Positions 28,586-38,430 are shown, counted from the first letter of the stretch. The stretch: 64,000 nucleotides of DNA from Halomonas litopenaei (GCF_003045775.1 NZ_PXNS01000005.1:186001-250000); one strand, 5' to 3'. Made by a program: numbers and translations. The notes: generated by a model from the sequence alone, not told the origin.

Positions 28586-29908
28586 ATGGAGAAGATTCTG
28601 ACCCTATGGTACGGCTCCGGGCTGTACAACCTGACCCTGGGCCAGGCGGTGATGCTGGTGGTGGGCCTGCTGCTCTTGTGGCTGGCCATCGCCAAGAAGT
28701 TCGAACCGCTGTTGCTGGTGCCGATCGGCTTCGGCGGCATCCTGGCCAATATTCCCGAGGCAGGGCTGGCGTTGTCGGCGGCGGAGCAGGCGGCCCACCT
28801 GGGCCGTCCCGAGCTGCTGGCGCAGATGGCCCAGGCGCTCGGCACCAGCCTGCCGGCTGGCGCCGACGTGGATACCTGGCGCTACGCCATCAGCGAGACG
28901 CTGCACGGTGATATCTCGCCGGCGCTGCTTCGCACCGCCAACGACCTGGCCATGGATGGGGGCTATTCCCATGGCATGCTGTATCAGTTCTACAGCGTGG
29001 CCATCGCCTCCGGTATCGCGCCGCTGGTGATCTTCATGGGGGTCGGCGCGATGACCGACTTCGGTCCGCTGCTGGCCAACCCGCGCACCCTGTTCCTCGG
29101 CGCCGCCGCCCAGTTCGGCATCTTCGTGACCCTGATCGGGGCGGTGGGCATGACCGCCATGGGCTGGATGGACTTCAGCCTCAACCAGGCTGCGGCCATC
29201 GGCATCATCGGTGGAGCCGACGGTCCGACCTCGATCTATGTCTCGAGCATCCTGGCCCCCGAGCTGCTGGGTGCCATCGCGGTGGCGTCCTACTCCTACA
29301 TGGCGCTGGTGCCGTTGATCCAGCCGCCGATCATGAAGGCGTTGACCACCCAGAAGGAGCGCAGCATCGCCATGACCCAGCTGCGTCCGGTGTCGAAGCT
29401 CGAGAAGATCGTGTTTCCGCTGGCACTGCTGATCCTGGTGGTATTGTTCCTGCCGGATGCGGCGCCGCTGCTCGGGATGTTCTGCTTCGGCAACCTGATG
29501 CGTGAGTGCGGGGTGGTCGAACGGCTCTCGGACACGGCGCAGAACGCCCTGATCAACATCGTGACCATCTTCCTCGGACTGTCGGTGGGCTCCAAGCTGA
29601 TGGCCGACCGCTTCCTGGCGGTGGAGACCCTGGGCATCCTCGGGCTCGGCATGGTGGCCTTTGCCATCGGCACCGCCTGCGGTGTGCTGATGGCCAAGCT
29701 GCTCAACCTCATCAGCAAGCATCCGATCAACCCGTTGATCGGCTCCGCCGGTGTCTCGGCGGTGCCCATGGCGGCGCGGGTGTCCAACAAGGTGGGGCTC
29801 GAGTCCAATCCCCACAACTTCCTGCTGATGCACGCAATGGGACCCAATGTTGCTGGTGTCATCGGCTCGGCGGTAGCCGCCGGGGTGATGATCAAGTACC
29901 TGGGATGA
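28586..29908 (+). CDS. oadB: Oxaloacetate decarboxylase beta subunit (Na+ pump)
   Basis: 440-residue polytopic membrane protein that couples decarboxylation of carboxybiotin to Na+ export. Characteristic segments are [44 protein letters not shown] (the essential Asp lies in GGADGPT), [17 protein letters not shown] [20 protein letters not shown], and the C-terminal [24 protein letters not shown]. It starts 9 bp after oadA and ends the operon. Confidence 0.97.
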   Translation: MEKILTLWYGSGLYNLTLGQAVMLVVGLLLLWLAIAKKFEPLLLVPIGFGGILANIPEAGLALSAAEQAAHLGRPELLAQMAQALGTSLPAGADVDTWRYAISETLHGDISPALLRTANDLAMDGGYSHGMLYQFYSVAIASGIAPLVIFMGVGAMTDFGPLLANPRTLFLGAAAQFGIFVTLIGAVGMTAMGWMDFSLNQAAAIGIIGGADGPTSIYVSSILAPELLGAIAVASYSYMALVPLIQPPIMKALTTQKERSIAMTQLRPVSKLEKIVFPLALLILVVLFLPDAAPLLGMFCFGNLMRECGVVERLSDTAQNALINIVTIFLGLSVGSKLMADRFLAVETLGILGLGMVAFAIGTACGVLMAKLLNLISKHPINPLIGSAGVSAVPMAARVSNKVGLESNPHNFLLMHAMGPNVAGVIGSAVAAGVMIKYLG

Positions 29909-29997
29909 TGATCGGGTCCCCGACATGATGGTCCCGGGATGGTGATCAAGACCCGGGAGTAGAGTCATCCGGGCCCGCAGCCCAGGTTTGACCGAAC

Positions 29998-30033
29998 GCA
30001 GCGCCCCCGCCGCCAGGTGGGGGCGCTGCTTTT
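29998..30033 (+). terminator. oadGAB terminator
   Basis: A perfect 11-bp stem GCAGCGCCCCC / GGGGGCGCTGC followed by TTTT. Confidence 0.9.
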
Positions 30034-30139
30034 GTAGCTGACTCTGGTCGAGCCCGTCATCCCGCTTACACGCGATCGCCACGGTGCTGTCATGCGCGCT
30101 TTCTAGTCTGGCGGCTATTGCCACCGACGGAGGACGGGC

Positions 30140-31918
30140 ATGATCGATGTCGAAAAGGCCTTGATGGCCAAGGTGCCGAAGGCACAGAGCTGGCCAGCCT
30201 GGTGCCGCCGCCTGTTGAGCGCCGGCCTCAAGGGGCTGGTGCACGAGCGCGAGATCAATGCCTTTCTCGAGCGTCATCGCCGCGCCGGAGGGCTCGAGTT
30301 CATCGACGCGGTGCTCGATCAGCTGAACTTCGGCTATTCGCTGTCGTCGCGTGATCGCGACAACATTCCGGTCGCCGGCAGGGTGGTGATCGTCGCCAAT
30401 CATCCCCTCGGTGCTCTGGATGGGCTGGCGCTGGTACGCATGGTGGCGGATGTACGCCCTGACGTGAAGATCGTCGCCAATGATCTGTTGATGCAGCTTT
30501 CGCCGTTGGCACCGTTGCTGCTGCCGGTGGACAACCTGTCGCGCAGGGGCTTTCGCAAGAGCCTGCAGGGCATCGTTGATGCCCTCGACGATGAACAGGC
30601 GGTGATCGTCTTCCCCGCCGGCGAGGTGTCGCGGGCGGGGCCCAAGGGGGTAAAGGACGGCAACTGGCTGTCGGGTTTCCTGCACGCGGCCCGGCGCACC
30701 AATGCGCCGATCCTGCCGGTGCACGTTGGCGGTCGCAACTCCTCGCTGTTCTATTCGTTGGCCTCGCTGTACTCGCCGCTGGGCACGCTGCTGTTGCCCC
30801 ACGAGATGTTTCGCCAGAAAGGGCGGCACATCACGCTCAAGGTGGGGGGCGAGATCCCGCTGTCACGCTTCGACCGCGAGGACCTGGCCACCGTCGCCAA
30901 GCTCAAGCTGTTGCGCAAGCACGTCTACCGTCTGGGGCGGGGACGCAAGGGCGTGTTTGTCTCCGAGGCCGGTATCGCCCATCCGGAAAATCGCCAGCAC
31001 CTGCGAGAGGAGCTGGTCGACGCCGAGGTGCTGGGCAGGACGCCTGACGGCAAGCAGATCCTGCTGTTTGACCATCGTCCCGACTCTGCGGTGATGCGGG
31101 AGATCGGGCGGCTGCGTGAAATTGCCTTTCGCCGGGTCGGCGAGGGCACCGGCCAGAAGCGGGATCTGGACGAGTACGACGAGCACTATCGTCATCTGGT
31201 GCTGTGGGACGATCGTGACCTGGAAATCGCCGGGGCCTATCGTCTCGGTGAGGTCGGGCGCATCCTCGATAGCAAAGGCATCGAAGGGCTCTACAGCGCC
31301 ACCATCTTTCATCTCGAACAGGCGCCGATGGATCGCTGGCGCCACGGGCTGGAGCTGGGCCGCAGCTTTGTCCAGCCACGCTACTGGGGACGTCGCAGTC
31401 TCGACTATCTCTGGCATGGTCTTGGCGCCTACCTGCGCCATCATCCCGAGGTGCGCTGGCTGTTCGGGCCGGTGACCATTCCCAATCATCTACCGCCCCT
31501 GGCCAAGGACCTGCTGGTCAGCTACTACCGGCACTACCACGGGGACGGTGACAGCCCGATCCGGGCCAAGGCGGTGTGCACGATGTCGCGCGCCGGGCGC
31601 GAGGAGGCGGATCGGCTGTTCGCCGGCAACGATGCCGGCGAGGACTTTCAGCGCTTGAAAGGCGCACTGCAGGCCATGGGGGCGGGGGTGCCGGCGCTCT
31701 ACAAGCAATACGTGGAGGTGGCCGAACCTGGCGGCGTCAGCTTCAAGGCCTTCGGCGTGGATACCGCCTTCGGCTACTGCATCGATGGCCTGGTGGTGGT
31801 GGACGTGGCACGGCTCAAGGCCGACAAGCGCAGACGCTATATCGGTGAAGACGCTGTCTCGTCTGGAGAGGACGCTCTCACCAAGGACGAACACGCCGTC
31901 CTGGAGAGGCCGCTTTAG
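30140..31918 (+). CDS. Bifunctional acyltransferase, OlsF-like ornithine lipid synthase
   Basis: 592 residues with two fused acyltransferase domains. The N-terminal half is a PlsC-type lysophospholipid acyltransferase, with NHPLGALDG (His88, Asp94) and FPAGEVSRAG. The C-terminal half (about 290-580) is an OlsB/GNAT-like N-acyltransferase, with YRLGEVGRILDSKGIEGLYSATIF, ELGRSFVQPRYWGRRSLDYLWHGLGAYL and GPVTIPNHLPPLAKDLLVSYY. This matches OlsF, where the C-terminal part acylates the ornithine amino group and the N-terminal part adds the second acyl chain, making a phosphorus-free membrane lipid. GGAGGA ribosome site. Assigned from domain order; activity is inferred. Confidence 0.82.
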   Translation: MIDVEKALMAKVPKAQSWPAWCRRLLSAGLKGLVHEREINAFLERHRRAGGLEFIDAVLDQLNFGYSLSSRDRDNIPVAGRVVIVANHPLGALDGLALVRMVADVRPDVKIVANDLLMQLSPLAPLLLPVDNLSRRGFRKSLQGIVDALDDEQAVIVFPAGEVSRAGPKGVKDGNWLSGFLHAARRTNAPILPVHVGGRNSSLFYSLASLYSPLGTLLLPHEMFRQKGRHITLKVGGEIPLSRFDREDLATVAKLKLLRKHVYRLGRGRKGVFVSEAGIAHPENRQHLREELVDAEVLGRTPDGKQILLFDHRPDSAVMREIGRLREIAFRRVGEGTGQKRDLDEYDEHYRHLVLWDDRDLEIAGAYRLGEVGRILDSKGIEGLYSATIFHLEQAPMDRWRHGLELGRSFVQPRYWGRRSLDYLWHGLGAYLRHHPEVRWLFGPVTIPNHLPPLAKDLLVSYYRHYHGDGDSPIRAKAVCTMSRAGREEADRLFAGNDAGEDFQRLKGALQAMGAGVPALYKQYVEVAEPGGVSFKAFGVDTAFGYCIDGLVVVDVARLKADKRRRYIGEDAVSSGEDALTKDEHAVLERPL

Positions 31919-31995
31919 CAGGGGTCGCGTCGGACCGGTCCCGGAGGCGGAACAGACGGGGCTGGAGGCTCCCTCGACGTTAGCATCGAGCGGGC

Positions 31996-32622
31996 CTAGC
32001 CTGCCTGATGGTCCAGGGACTCGATGCGGCCCTTGAGGCGAGTGCTGAGCTCGCTCAGGTCGGTGGACCGTTCACTGGGCCAGCCCAGGGTCAAGGTGAC
32101 GCCTTCGGCCCCGTAGTCGACCGCCTGCACCGGGATATCCTGCCCCTGGCACCACTGCCGTGCGTCGGCCTCGCCGGCAAAGTCGACCCGTATCTTGAGT
32201 GGGCGGCGCTCGATGCATTCGCCCCTGGGCAGGCTTTCCAGCGCCGTGACCAGCGCCTGGGTATAGGCGCGGGCGAGTCCGCCGGTACCGAGTTTGGTGC
32301 CGCCAAAGTAGCGGGTCACCACCGCGCCCACCTGGCCGATGCCATCGCCATCGAGTGCCTGAAACATCGGTCGGCCGGCGGTGCCGCCCGGCTCTCCGTC
32401 ATCGGAGAAGCCAATGTGCACCTGCTCCCCGGGCGGGCCTGCGATGTAGGCGCTGCAATGATGGCTGGCATTGGGATGCTGCCTGCGAGCCTCGGCCAGC
32501 AGCGCTTCGAAGTCCGCCACCTTGGGGGCGTGGGCCACCCAGGCGATAAAGCGGCTCTTTTCCACCTCGATCTCGCTTTCGTGCCACTCACCGGGGGCAA
32601 GCTCGGGTATCGGGTAGCGCAT
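31996..32622 (-). CDS. yigZ: YigZ / IMPACT family protein
   Basis: 208 residues. The N-terminal IMPACT domain is clear: EVEKSRFIAWVAHAPKVADFEALL, NASHHCSAYIAG, GFSDDGEPGGTAGRPMFQAL and VVTRYFGGTKLGTGGLARAY. The C-terminal half is the smaller DUF1949-type domain. The biochemical role of bacterial YigZ is not settled. Its ATG overlaps the stop of the LexA-type peptidase gene (TGATG), so it is translationally coupled to an SOS-controlled gene. Confidence 0.93.
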   Translation of the reverse strand: MRYPIPELAPGEWHESEIEVEKSRFIAWVAHAPKVADFEALLAEARRQHPNASHHCSAYIAGPPGEQVHIGFSDDGEPGGTAGRPMFQALDGDGIGQVGAVVTRYFGGTKLGTGGLARAYTQALVTALESLPRGECIERRPLKIRVDFAGEADARQWCQGQDIPVQAVDYGAEGVTLTLGWPSERSTDLSELSTRLKGRIESLDHQAG

Positions 32623-33098
32623 CAGGCGGCCATTTCTTCCTGGCGGGCGACACCCATGACCAGGCCCAGCACACGGATGTCACTGTTATTCAGGTAGATC
32701 GGGGGCATGGTCTCGTTGGCCGGCTGCAGGCGAACACCATTCTTCTCGATATAGAGCTTTTTCAGGGTGACCTCCTGGTCATTGATCATCACCACCGCCG
32801 TTTCGCCGTTCTCGGCGCTTTCCTGGCGTTCGATGATGATCACATCGCCGTCGAAGATATTGCAATCGATCATCGAGTTGCCGCACACCTTGAGGGCGTA
32901 GGTGTTGCGCCTGACCATGCGCGATGGCACCTGCAGGGTGGCGTTGTCCAGGCAGGCCTCGATCGGCATGCCGGCGGATACCTGTCCCAGCAGGGGGACC
33001 TCCACCAGGGCATCCGAGGTGGAGTCGACGGGTGCCCAGCTGTCGGCGATGGGCAGGTTGGGCAGGCGTTCGAGGAACTGGCAGGTCGCGATATCCAT
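32622..33098 (-). CDS. LexA/UmuD-type S24 autopeptidase lacking a DNA-binding domain
   Basis: 158 residues from ATG 33098, with AGGGAG upstream. It is an S24 peptidase: cleavage-type site GQVSAGMP (Ala42-Gly43), catalytic Ser75 in GNSMID and Lys113 in QEVTLKKL. Only about 40 residues precede the cleavage site, too few for the winged helix of LexA. The Ala-Gly site is LexA-like, while UmuD has Cys-Gly. No umuC or imuB is adjacent. A LexA box lies 90 bp upstream. It may be a UmuD-like accessory factor, a competitor for RecA, or a partner of YigZ; the role is unknown. Confidence 0.85.
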   Translation of the reverse strand: MDIATCQFLERLPNLPIADSWAPVDSTSDALVEVPLLGQVSAGMPIEACLDNATLQVPSRMVRRNTYALKVCGNSMIDCNIFDGDVIIIERQESAENGETAVVMINDQEVTLKKLYIEKNGVRLQPANETMPPIYLNNSDIRVLGLVMGVARQEEMAA

Positions 33099-33187
33099 GG
33101 CGCGGGGTCTCCCTTGTTGTGAGGGTCGGGCTGTCACGGGATGGAGTAGCGGGTGGCGATTGGTGTCAACGTCGAGGGATCTTGGTA

Positions 33188-33203
33188 CTGTCGATTCATA
33201 CAG
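33188..33203. promoter_or_regulatory. LexA (SOS) box of the S24 peptidase-yigZ pair
   Basis: CTGTCGATTCATACAG (CTGTATGAATCGACAG on the minus strand) matches CTG-N10-CAG. It lies 90 bp before the S24 peptidase start and 172 bp before ccmA on the other strand, so the peptidase is the likely target. Confidence 0.85.
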
Positions 33204-33374
33204 TATGTGAAAGATAGCAGGCCTTGCCGCTCGTGCAAGTGCCATGGATCAACGAAAGGTGCATTGCCTGTGCGATTGCGGCTGTCAGCTGCGCTGGCTG
33301 TCTGGTTCGGGTAGTGCAATCGGTGTAAAGTCTGTGCGTGATTTGCTGCCCCGTCCCTGGTTGTGGAGTGCCCT

Positions 33375-34016
33375 TTGCGTCTGTGTCTTGAAGCCCGACA
33401 ACTGGCCTGTGAGCGCGATGGCCGCTGGTTGTTTCGAGGATTGGATGTTGTCCTCAAGGCGGGGGAAGTGCTCCGAGTCGAGGGACCCAACGGCAGTGGC
33501 AAGACCACGCTGTTGAAGATCCTGTGCGGCCAGATCGCCGACGTCGATGGAGAGGTGCGCTGGCAGGGGCGGGCGCTGCCCCGCGCCCGCGCCGACCTGC
33601 TGGCCAACCTGCTGTATCTGGGCCATGCCCCGGGTATCAAGGCCAACCTGAGTGCCCTGGAAAACCTGCGTTGGTATCAGGCGCTGGGGGGCGAGGGGCG
33701 CCCCGATGCCGAGCTCGAGGCGGCCCTGGCCGAAGTCGGCCTGGCCGGCTTCGAGGACGTCCCCACCGCCCAGCTATCGGCCGGCCAGAAGCGCCGGGTG
33801 ACCCTGGCTCGTCTGGTGTCGAGTCGCCGTGCCCTGTGGGTGCTGGACGAACCTTTTACCGCGATCGATGTGGCCGGCGTGGCCGCCCTGGAGCGCCGCC
33901 TGGCCAGCCATGCCGCCAGCGGCGGCGCGGTGCTGGTCACCACCCACCATCCGCTGTCCAATGTGCCTGGCGTACGCCGGCTGACCATGGACGGACAACG
34001 ACAGGTGGCTTCATGA
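33375..34016 (+). CDS. ccmA: Cytochrome c maturation ATP-binding protein CcmA
   Basis: ABC ATPase of the CcmAB(CD) heme-handling complex, which releases holo-CcmE. 213 residues from TTG 33375, chosen because GGAG sits 6 nt upstream; an in-frame GTG at 33363 has no ribosome site. Walker A is GPNGSGKTTLL, the signature LSAGQKRRVTLARL, and Walker B ALWVLDEPFTAID. Its stop overlaps the ccmB start (ATGA). First gene of ccmABCDEFGHI. Confidence 0.94.
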   Translation: MRLCLEARQLACERDGRWLFRGLDVVLKAGEVLRVEGPNGSGKTTLLKILCGQIADVDGEVRWQGRALPRARADLLANLLYLGHAPGIKANLSALENLRWYQALGGEGRPDAELEAALAEVGLAGFEDVPTAQLSAGQKRRVTLARLVSSRRALWVLDEPFTAIDVAGVAALERRLASHAASGGAVLVTTHHPLSNVPGVRRLTMDGQRQVAS

Positions 34017-34747
34017 ACACGCCGATGTCTGGGTCGATCGAAGCCGCCGAGCCGGTCAGAGAGGCCGGTGATGGCCTTGGCCGCGCGATGGCTGCCACCT
34101 TCCGCCGTGACTTGACGGCGGTCGCCCGTCGACCGGGTGACGCCCTGACCCCGCTGGTGTTCTTCGCCATGGTGATCACCCTGTTTCCACTGGGGATCTC
34201 GCCGGAACCCGAACGCCTGGCGCTGATCGCCCCTGGCGTGTTGTGGGTGGCCGCCTTGCTGTCGGCACTGCTGTCGCTGGACGGCCTGTTTCGTGGCGAC
34301 TTCGAGGACGGCACCCTGGAGCAACTGTTGCTTGCACCGCACCCGCTGTCGCTGCTGGTGCTGGCCAAGGTCGCCGTGCACTGGTTGACCACCGGGCTAC
34401 CGCTGGCGTTGATGGCCCCCTTGCTGGGGGTGCTGCTGGCATTGCCCCAGGGCAGCTACCTGGCGCTGAGCGCGACCCTGGCACTGGGAAGTGGCTGCAT
34501 CAGCCTGATTGGTGCCATCGGCGCAGGGCTGACGGTGGGGCTGGCGCGTGGTGGCATGCTGCTGTCGCTTCTGGTGTTGCCACTTTTCATGCCGGTGCTG
34601 ATCTTCGGCACCGGCGCCATGGGCGCGGCGCTGGGCGGCGGGGAATGGCTTGGGCACCTGGCGGTGATCGGCGCGCTGTTGTCGGTAGCGCTGATGGCGG
34701 CTCCTGTGGCCATTGCCGCGTCGCTGCGCATCAGTATCCATGGTTGA
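34013..34747 (+). CDS. ccmB: Heme exporter membrane protein CcmB
   Basis: 244 residues, about 20 longer than usual because of a non-conserved N-terminal stretch. Family core: FRRDLTAVARRPGDALTPLVFFAMVITLFPLGI, then LDGLFRGDFEDGTLEQLLLAPHPL and LSLLVLPLFMPVLIFGTGAM. Six membrane segments are expected. Overlaps ccmA by ATGA. Confidence 0.95.
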   Translation: MNTPMSGSIEAAEPVREAGDGLGRAMAATFRRDLTAVARRPGDALTPLVFFAMVITLFPLGISPEPERLALIAPGVLWVAALLSALLSLDGLFRGDFEDGTLEQLLLAPHPLSLLVLAKVAVHWLTTGLPLALMAPLLGVLLALPQGSYLALSATLALGSGCISLIGAIGAGLTVGLARGGMLLSLLVLPLFMPVLIFGTGAMGAALGGGEWLGHLAVIGALLSVALMAAPVAIAASLRISIHG

Positions 34748-34798
34748 TCGGGCCGTCGTGGCCATCACGAATTCAAGGTTGATCGAGGTACAACGCTC

Positions 34799-35539
34799 AT
34801 GTGGGCCTTCTTTCACAAGCTGGGATCGCCGCGCTGGTTCTACGGCATAGCCGCGCGTCTCTCTCCCTGGTGCTGGGCGCTGGCGCTGGCGCTGATCCTG
34901 GTCGGCAGCGTCTGGGGGCTGGCCTTCGCTCCGGCGGACTACCAGCAGGGCAACAGCTTTCGCATCATCTACGTGCACGTGCCTGCGGCCTTCCTGGCCC
35001 AGTCGATCTTCTTGGCGCTGGCCGCCTCCGGCTTCGTATTCATGGTCTGGAAGATCAAGATCGCCGACATGGCGGCAGCGATGATGGCGCCGCTGGGCGC
35101 CGCCATGACCGCCATCGCCTTGCTGTCGGGGTCGGTCTGGGGCAAGCCTACCTGGGGCACCTGGTGGCAGTGGGACGCCCGCCTTACCTCGATGCTGATC
35201 CTGCTGTTTCTGTATCTTGGCGTGATGCTGATCCGGCGCGCCTTCGCCCGCCCCCAGAGCGGCGCCAAGGCGGCGTCGGTGCTGGCCATGGTGGGGGTGA
35301 TCAACATACCCATCATCAAGTACTCGGTGGAGTGGTGGAACACCTTGCACCAGCCCGCCAGCTTCACCATCACCGAACGCCCGGCGATGCCGGTCGAGAT
35401 GTGGATGCCGCTGTTGATCATGGTGCTGGGGTTCTACGCCTTCTTCGCGGCCTTCACCCTGACCCGCACCCGTACCGAGATCCTGCGCCGTGAAGGCCAC
35501 AAGCGCTGGGTGAAAGAGCTGTTCGAGGAGCGTCCATGA
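34799..35539 (+). CDS. ccmC: Heme transporter CcmC
   Basis: Delivers heme to CcmE. 246 residues with six membrane segments, the tryptophan-rich [12 protein letters not shown] motif and the flanking periplasmic histidines in [10 protein letters not shown] and [11 protein letters not shown]. The stop overlaps the ccmD start. The 51-bp gap after ccmB is the largest between ccmA and ccmE. Confidence 0.97.
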   Translation: MWAFFHKLGSPRWFYGIAARLSPWCWALALALILVGSVWGLAFAPADYQQGNSFRIIYVHVPAAFLAQSIFLALAASGFVFMVWKIKIADMAAAMMAPLGAAMTAIALLSGSVWGKPTWGTWWQWDARLTSMLILLFLYLGVMLIRRAFARPQSGAKAASVLAMVGVINIPIIKYSVEWWNTLHQPASFTITERPAMPVEMWMPLLIMVLGFYAFFAAFTLTRTRTEILRREGHKRWVKELFEERP

Positions 35540-35748
35540 TGGCTTTCGAGTCGCTGGCCGAGCTGGTCAGCATGGGCAGCCACGGCCCCTATGTGTGGAC
35601 CGCCTGGGGTGCGACCCTGGGCTTTCTGCTGTTGAGCGTGATTCTGGTTCGCGGCGAAAGCCGCGGTGTTCGGCGCACCTTGCGCCGCCGGCTGAGGCGT
35701 GACGCCGCGGTCGCAAGTTCCCCCTCGGAGGATCAAGATGAGGGCTAA
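35536..35748 (+). CDS. ccmD: Heme exporter protein CcmD
   Basis: 70-residue single-pass membrane protein. Conserved [22 protein letters not shown] is followed by an Arg-rich cytoplasmic segment ([10 protein letters not shown]). It could start at either of two adjacent ATG codons (35536 or 35539). It overlaps ccmC by 4 bp and ccmE by 11 bp. Confidence 0.93.
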   Translation: MMAFESLAELVSMGSHGPYVWTAWGATLGFLLLSVILVRGESRGVRRTLRRRLRRDAAVASSPSEDQDEG

Positions 35749-36208
35749 ACGCCGAAATAAGATGCTGCTGGTGCTTGGACTGGTGGCGCTGTGTGCGGTG
35801 GCGGTGGGACTGACGCTGTACGCCCTGCGCTCCAACATCAACCTGTTCTTCAGCCCGGTGCAGATTGCCGCCGGAGAAGCCCCCGTGGACCGGCAGCTGC
35901 GTGCCGGCGGGATGGTCAAGGAAGGCAGCGTCCATCGTGACAGTGACAGCCTGGACGTCAGCTTCGTGGTCACCGACTACGTCGACGATGTCGAGGTGCG
36001 CTACAGCGGCATCCTGCCGGACCTGTTTCGCGAGGGGCAGGGCGTGGTGGTGGTCGGCGAACTGACCGGCGACGGCTATATCGCGGCCGACAAGGTGCTG
36101 GCCAAGCACGACGAGAACTATATGCCGCCCGAGGTCGCCGAGGCATTGGAAGACGCCGGCTATTCGCCGGCAGACTACAAGCAGGCGGGCCCAGGCACGT
36201 CGCAGTAG
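35738..36208 (+). CDS. ccmE: Heme chaperone CcmE
   Basis: Periplasmic heme carrier, membrane-anchored at its N-terminus. 156 residues from ATG 35738; the alternative upstream start would overlap ccmD much further. The heme-binding His124 is in LAKHDENYMPPE, the expected H-x3-Y context. The domain contains FFSPVQI and FVVTDY-type strands. A 221-bp gap with no visible gene separates it from ccmF, unlike the rest of the tightly packed operon. Confidence 0.96.
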   Translation: MRAKRRNKMLLVLGLVALCAVAVGLTLYALRSNINLFFSPVQIAAGEAPVDRQLRAGGMVKEGSVHRDSDSLDVSFVVTDYVDDVEVRYSGILPDLFREGQGVVVVGELTGDGYIAADKVLAKHDENYMPPEVAEALEDAGYSPADYKQAGPGTSQ

Positions 36209-36429
36209 GCTGCGTGCATCGACAAAAAAGGTATCCCGACAACAGGGCTCCGTGGTGCGGGGTCTTGTTTGCCCGAGGGGGCAGGGCCGAAGGCGCTTCT
36301 TCGAGCCAGAAGGAGACAGGGTCAATCGACCATAACGCAGGCGTTCCGGGCCCATGGGCCCACGCGATTCAGTCGCAGAGCCAGGCGCCAGTGGACTGAC
36401 GCGGACGGAAGGCGGGCCAAGGTGAATCC

Positions 36430-38430
36430 ATGCTGATCAAGATGATTCCGGAAATCGGACACTACGCGCTGATCGTGGCGCTGCTGATGGCCTGCGTGCA
36501 GGCGGTGCTGCCGCTGGCCGGGGCTGCCACTCGGCGCCCGCTGTGGATGGCCTACGCGCGGCCGATGGCGGCGGGCCAGCTGGCCTTTCTGTTGATCGCC
36601 TACGGCTGTCTGACGGCGAGCTACATGCTCGACGACTTCAGCGTGGTCAACGTCGCCAACAACGCCAACTCGCTATTGCCCTGGTACTACAAGTTCAGCG
36701 CGGTGTGGGGCAACCACGAAGGCTCGGTGCTGCTGTGGAGCCTGATCCTCGGAGTCTGGACCTTCGCCGTGGGCTGCTTCTCCCGGGGGCTGCCACCGGA
36801 CATGGTGGCGCGCGTGCTCGGCGTGATGGGGCTGGTCAGCGTGGGCTTTCTGGCCTTTGTGCTGATCACTTCCAACCCCTTCGAGCGTTCGCTGCCGAAT
36901 ATCCCCGCCGACGGCGCCGACCTCAATCCGCTGCTGCAGGACGTCGGTCTGATCATCCATCCGCCGATGCTGTACATGGGTTACGTGGGCTTCAGCGTGG
37001 TCTTCGCCTTTGCCATCGCTGCGCTGCTGGGCGGACGCCTGGATAGCGCCTGGACCCGTTGGGTGCGCCCCTGGACCAATATCGCCTGGGCCTTTCTCAC
37101 CGTCGGCATCGCGCTCGGTAGCTGGTGGGCCTACTACGAACTGGGCTGGGGCGGCTGGTGGTTCTGGGACCCGGTGGAGAACGCCTCGCTGCTGCCCTGG
37201 CTCGCCGGCACCGCGCTGATCCACTCCCTGGCGGTGACCGAAAAGCGCGGCACCTTCAAGAGCTGGACGGTGCTGCTGGCGATCACCACCTTCTCGCTGT
37301 CGCTGATGGGCACCTTCCTGGTGCGCTCAGGGGTGCTGACCTCGGTGCACGCCTTCGCCAATGATCCTTCGCGGGGCCTGTTCATTCTGGTGCTGCTGGG
37401 CATCACCGTGGGCCTGTCACTGTTGATCTTCGCCCTGCGCGCGCCACGGGTCAGCCAGCCCGGCGGCTTCAACTGGGTATCCCGCGATGCCCTGTTGCTG
37501 GTCAACAACATCCTGCTGGTGGTGATGACGGTGACGGTGCTGCTCGGGACCGTCTATCCGCTGCTGCTCGACGCGCTGAACCTGGGCAAGATCAGCGTGG
37601 GGCCTCCCTACTTCAACGCCCTGTTCGTGCCCCTGACCGTATTGCTTTGCGTGTTCATGGGGCTTGGCCCCAGCGCCCGCTGGAAGCGCATGGCCGGGCG
37701 CGAGCTGCTGACCCGCCTGTGGATCGCCGGTCTCGGCGCTCTGGTCATCGGCGTGGCGGCGCCGCTGGTCTACACCGGGCAGTGGAACCTGAAGGCGTCG
37801 CTGGGCCTGGTCGCGGCGCTGTGGCTGGTGCTGTCGCTGGTGCGTGACCTGTGGGGCAAGACCTCCCGAGCCGGCTCGCGCCTTGGCGCCCTCAAGCGCC
37901 TGACGCCTGCCTACTGGGGCATGGTGCTCGGCCATCTGGGGCTTGCCGTGACCATCATCGGGGTCGCCCTGGTGTCCAACTATTCGGTGGAGCGCAACGT
38001 GCGCATGAATGTCGGTGACCGCGTCGAGGTCAACGGCATCGGCTTTCACATGACGGCGCTGGACGAGCGTCGTGGGCCGAACTATGTCTCCGACGCGGCC
38101 ACCATCGAGGTGACCCGAGAGGGCGCCAGCGCAAGCTTTGAGATGCACCCGGAGAAGCGCCTGTACATCGCGCGCGGCATGCCGATGACCCAGGTGGCGC
38201 TGCGGCCTGGCCTGTTCCATGACCTCTACGTGGCCATGGGCGAGGAGCTCGACGACGGCAGCTGGGCGCTCAGGGTGCAGATCAAGCCCTTCGTGCGCTG
38301 GCTGTGGCTGGGCGCGCTGCTGATGGCCGCCGGTGGCATCATCGCCGTCGCCGACAGGCGCTACCGTCGCCGCTTGAGCGTACGTGAGCCCGAACCTGTC
38401 GTGACGGCCAGGGAGGCCAATGCATCATGA
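36430..38430 (+). CDS. ccmF: Cytochrome c heme lyase CcmF
   Basis: Attaches heme to apocytochrome c with CcmH/I. 666 residues and many membrane segments. It carries the WWD motif GWGGWWFWDPVENASLLPWLAGTAL and conserved NPF and HPPMLYMGYVGF segments. ATG 36430 has AAGGTGA upstream; ATG 36442 is an alternative. The C-terminal tail EPEPVVTAREANAS is partly duplicated in the short frame that follows. Its stop overlaps that frame's ATG. Confidence 0.96.
   Translation: MLIKMIPEIGHYALIVALLMACVQAVLPLAGAATRRPLWMAYARPMAAGQLAFLLIAYGCLTASYMLDDFSVVNVANNANSLLPWYYKFSAVWGNHEGSVLLWSLILGVWTFAVGCFSRGLPPDMVARVLGVMGLVSVGFLAFVLITSNPFERSLPNIPADGADLNPLLQDVGLIIHPPMLYMGYVGFSVVFAFAIAALLGGRLDSAWTRWVRPWTNIAWAFLTVGIALGSWWAYYELGWGGWWFWDPVENASLLPWLAGTALIHSLAVTEKRGTFKSWTVLLAITTFSLSLMGTFLVRSGVLTSVHAFANDPSRGLFILVLLGITVGLSLLIFALRAPRVSQPGGFNWVSRDALLLVNNILLVVMTVTVLLGTVYPLLLDALNLGKISVGPPYFNALFVPLTVLLCVFMGLGPSARWKRMAGRELLTRLWIAGLGALVIGVAAPLVYTGQWNLKASLGLVAALWLVLSLVRDLWGKTSRAGSRLGALKRLTPAYWGMVLGHLGLAVTIIGVALVSNYSVERNVRMNVGDRVEVNGIGFHMTALDERRGPNYVSDAATIEVTREGASASFEMHPEKRLYIARGMPMTQVALRPGLFHDLYVAMGEELDDGSWALRVQIKPFVRWLWLGALLMAAGGIIAVADRRYRRRLSVREPEPVVTAREANAS

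Noticed and set aside
33363-33377. GTG 33363 as the ccmA start
   Set aside because: No ribosome site before it, whereas TTG 33375 has GGAG at 6 nt; kept only as an alternative.
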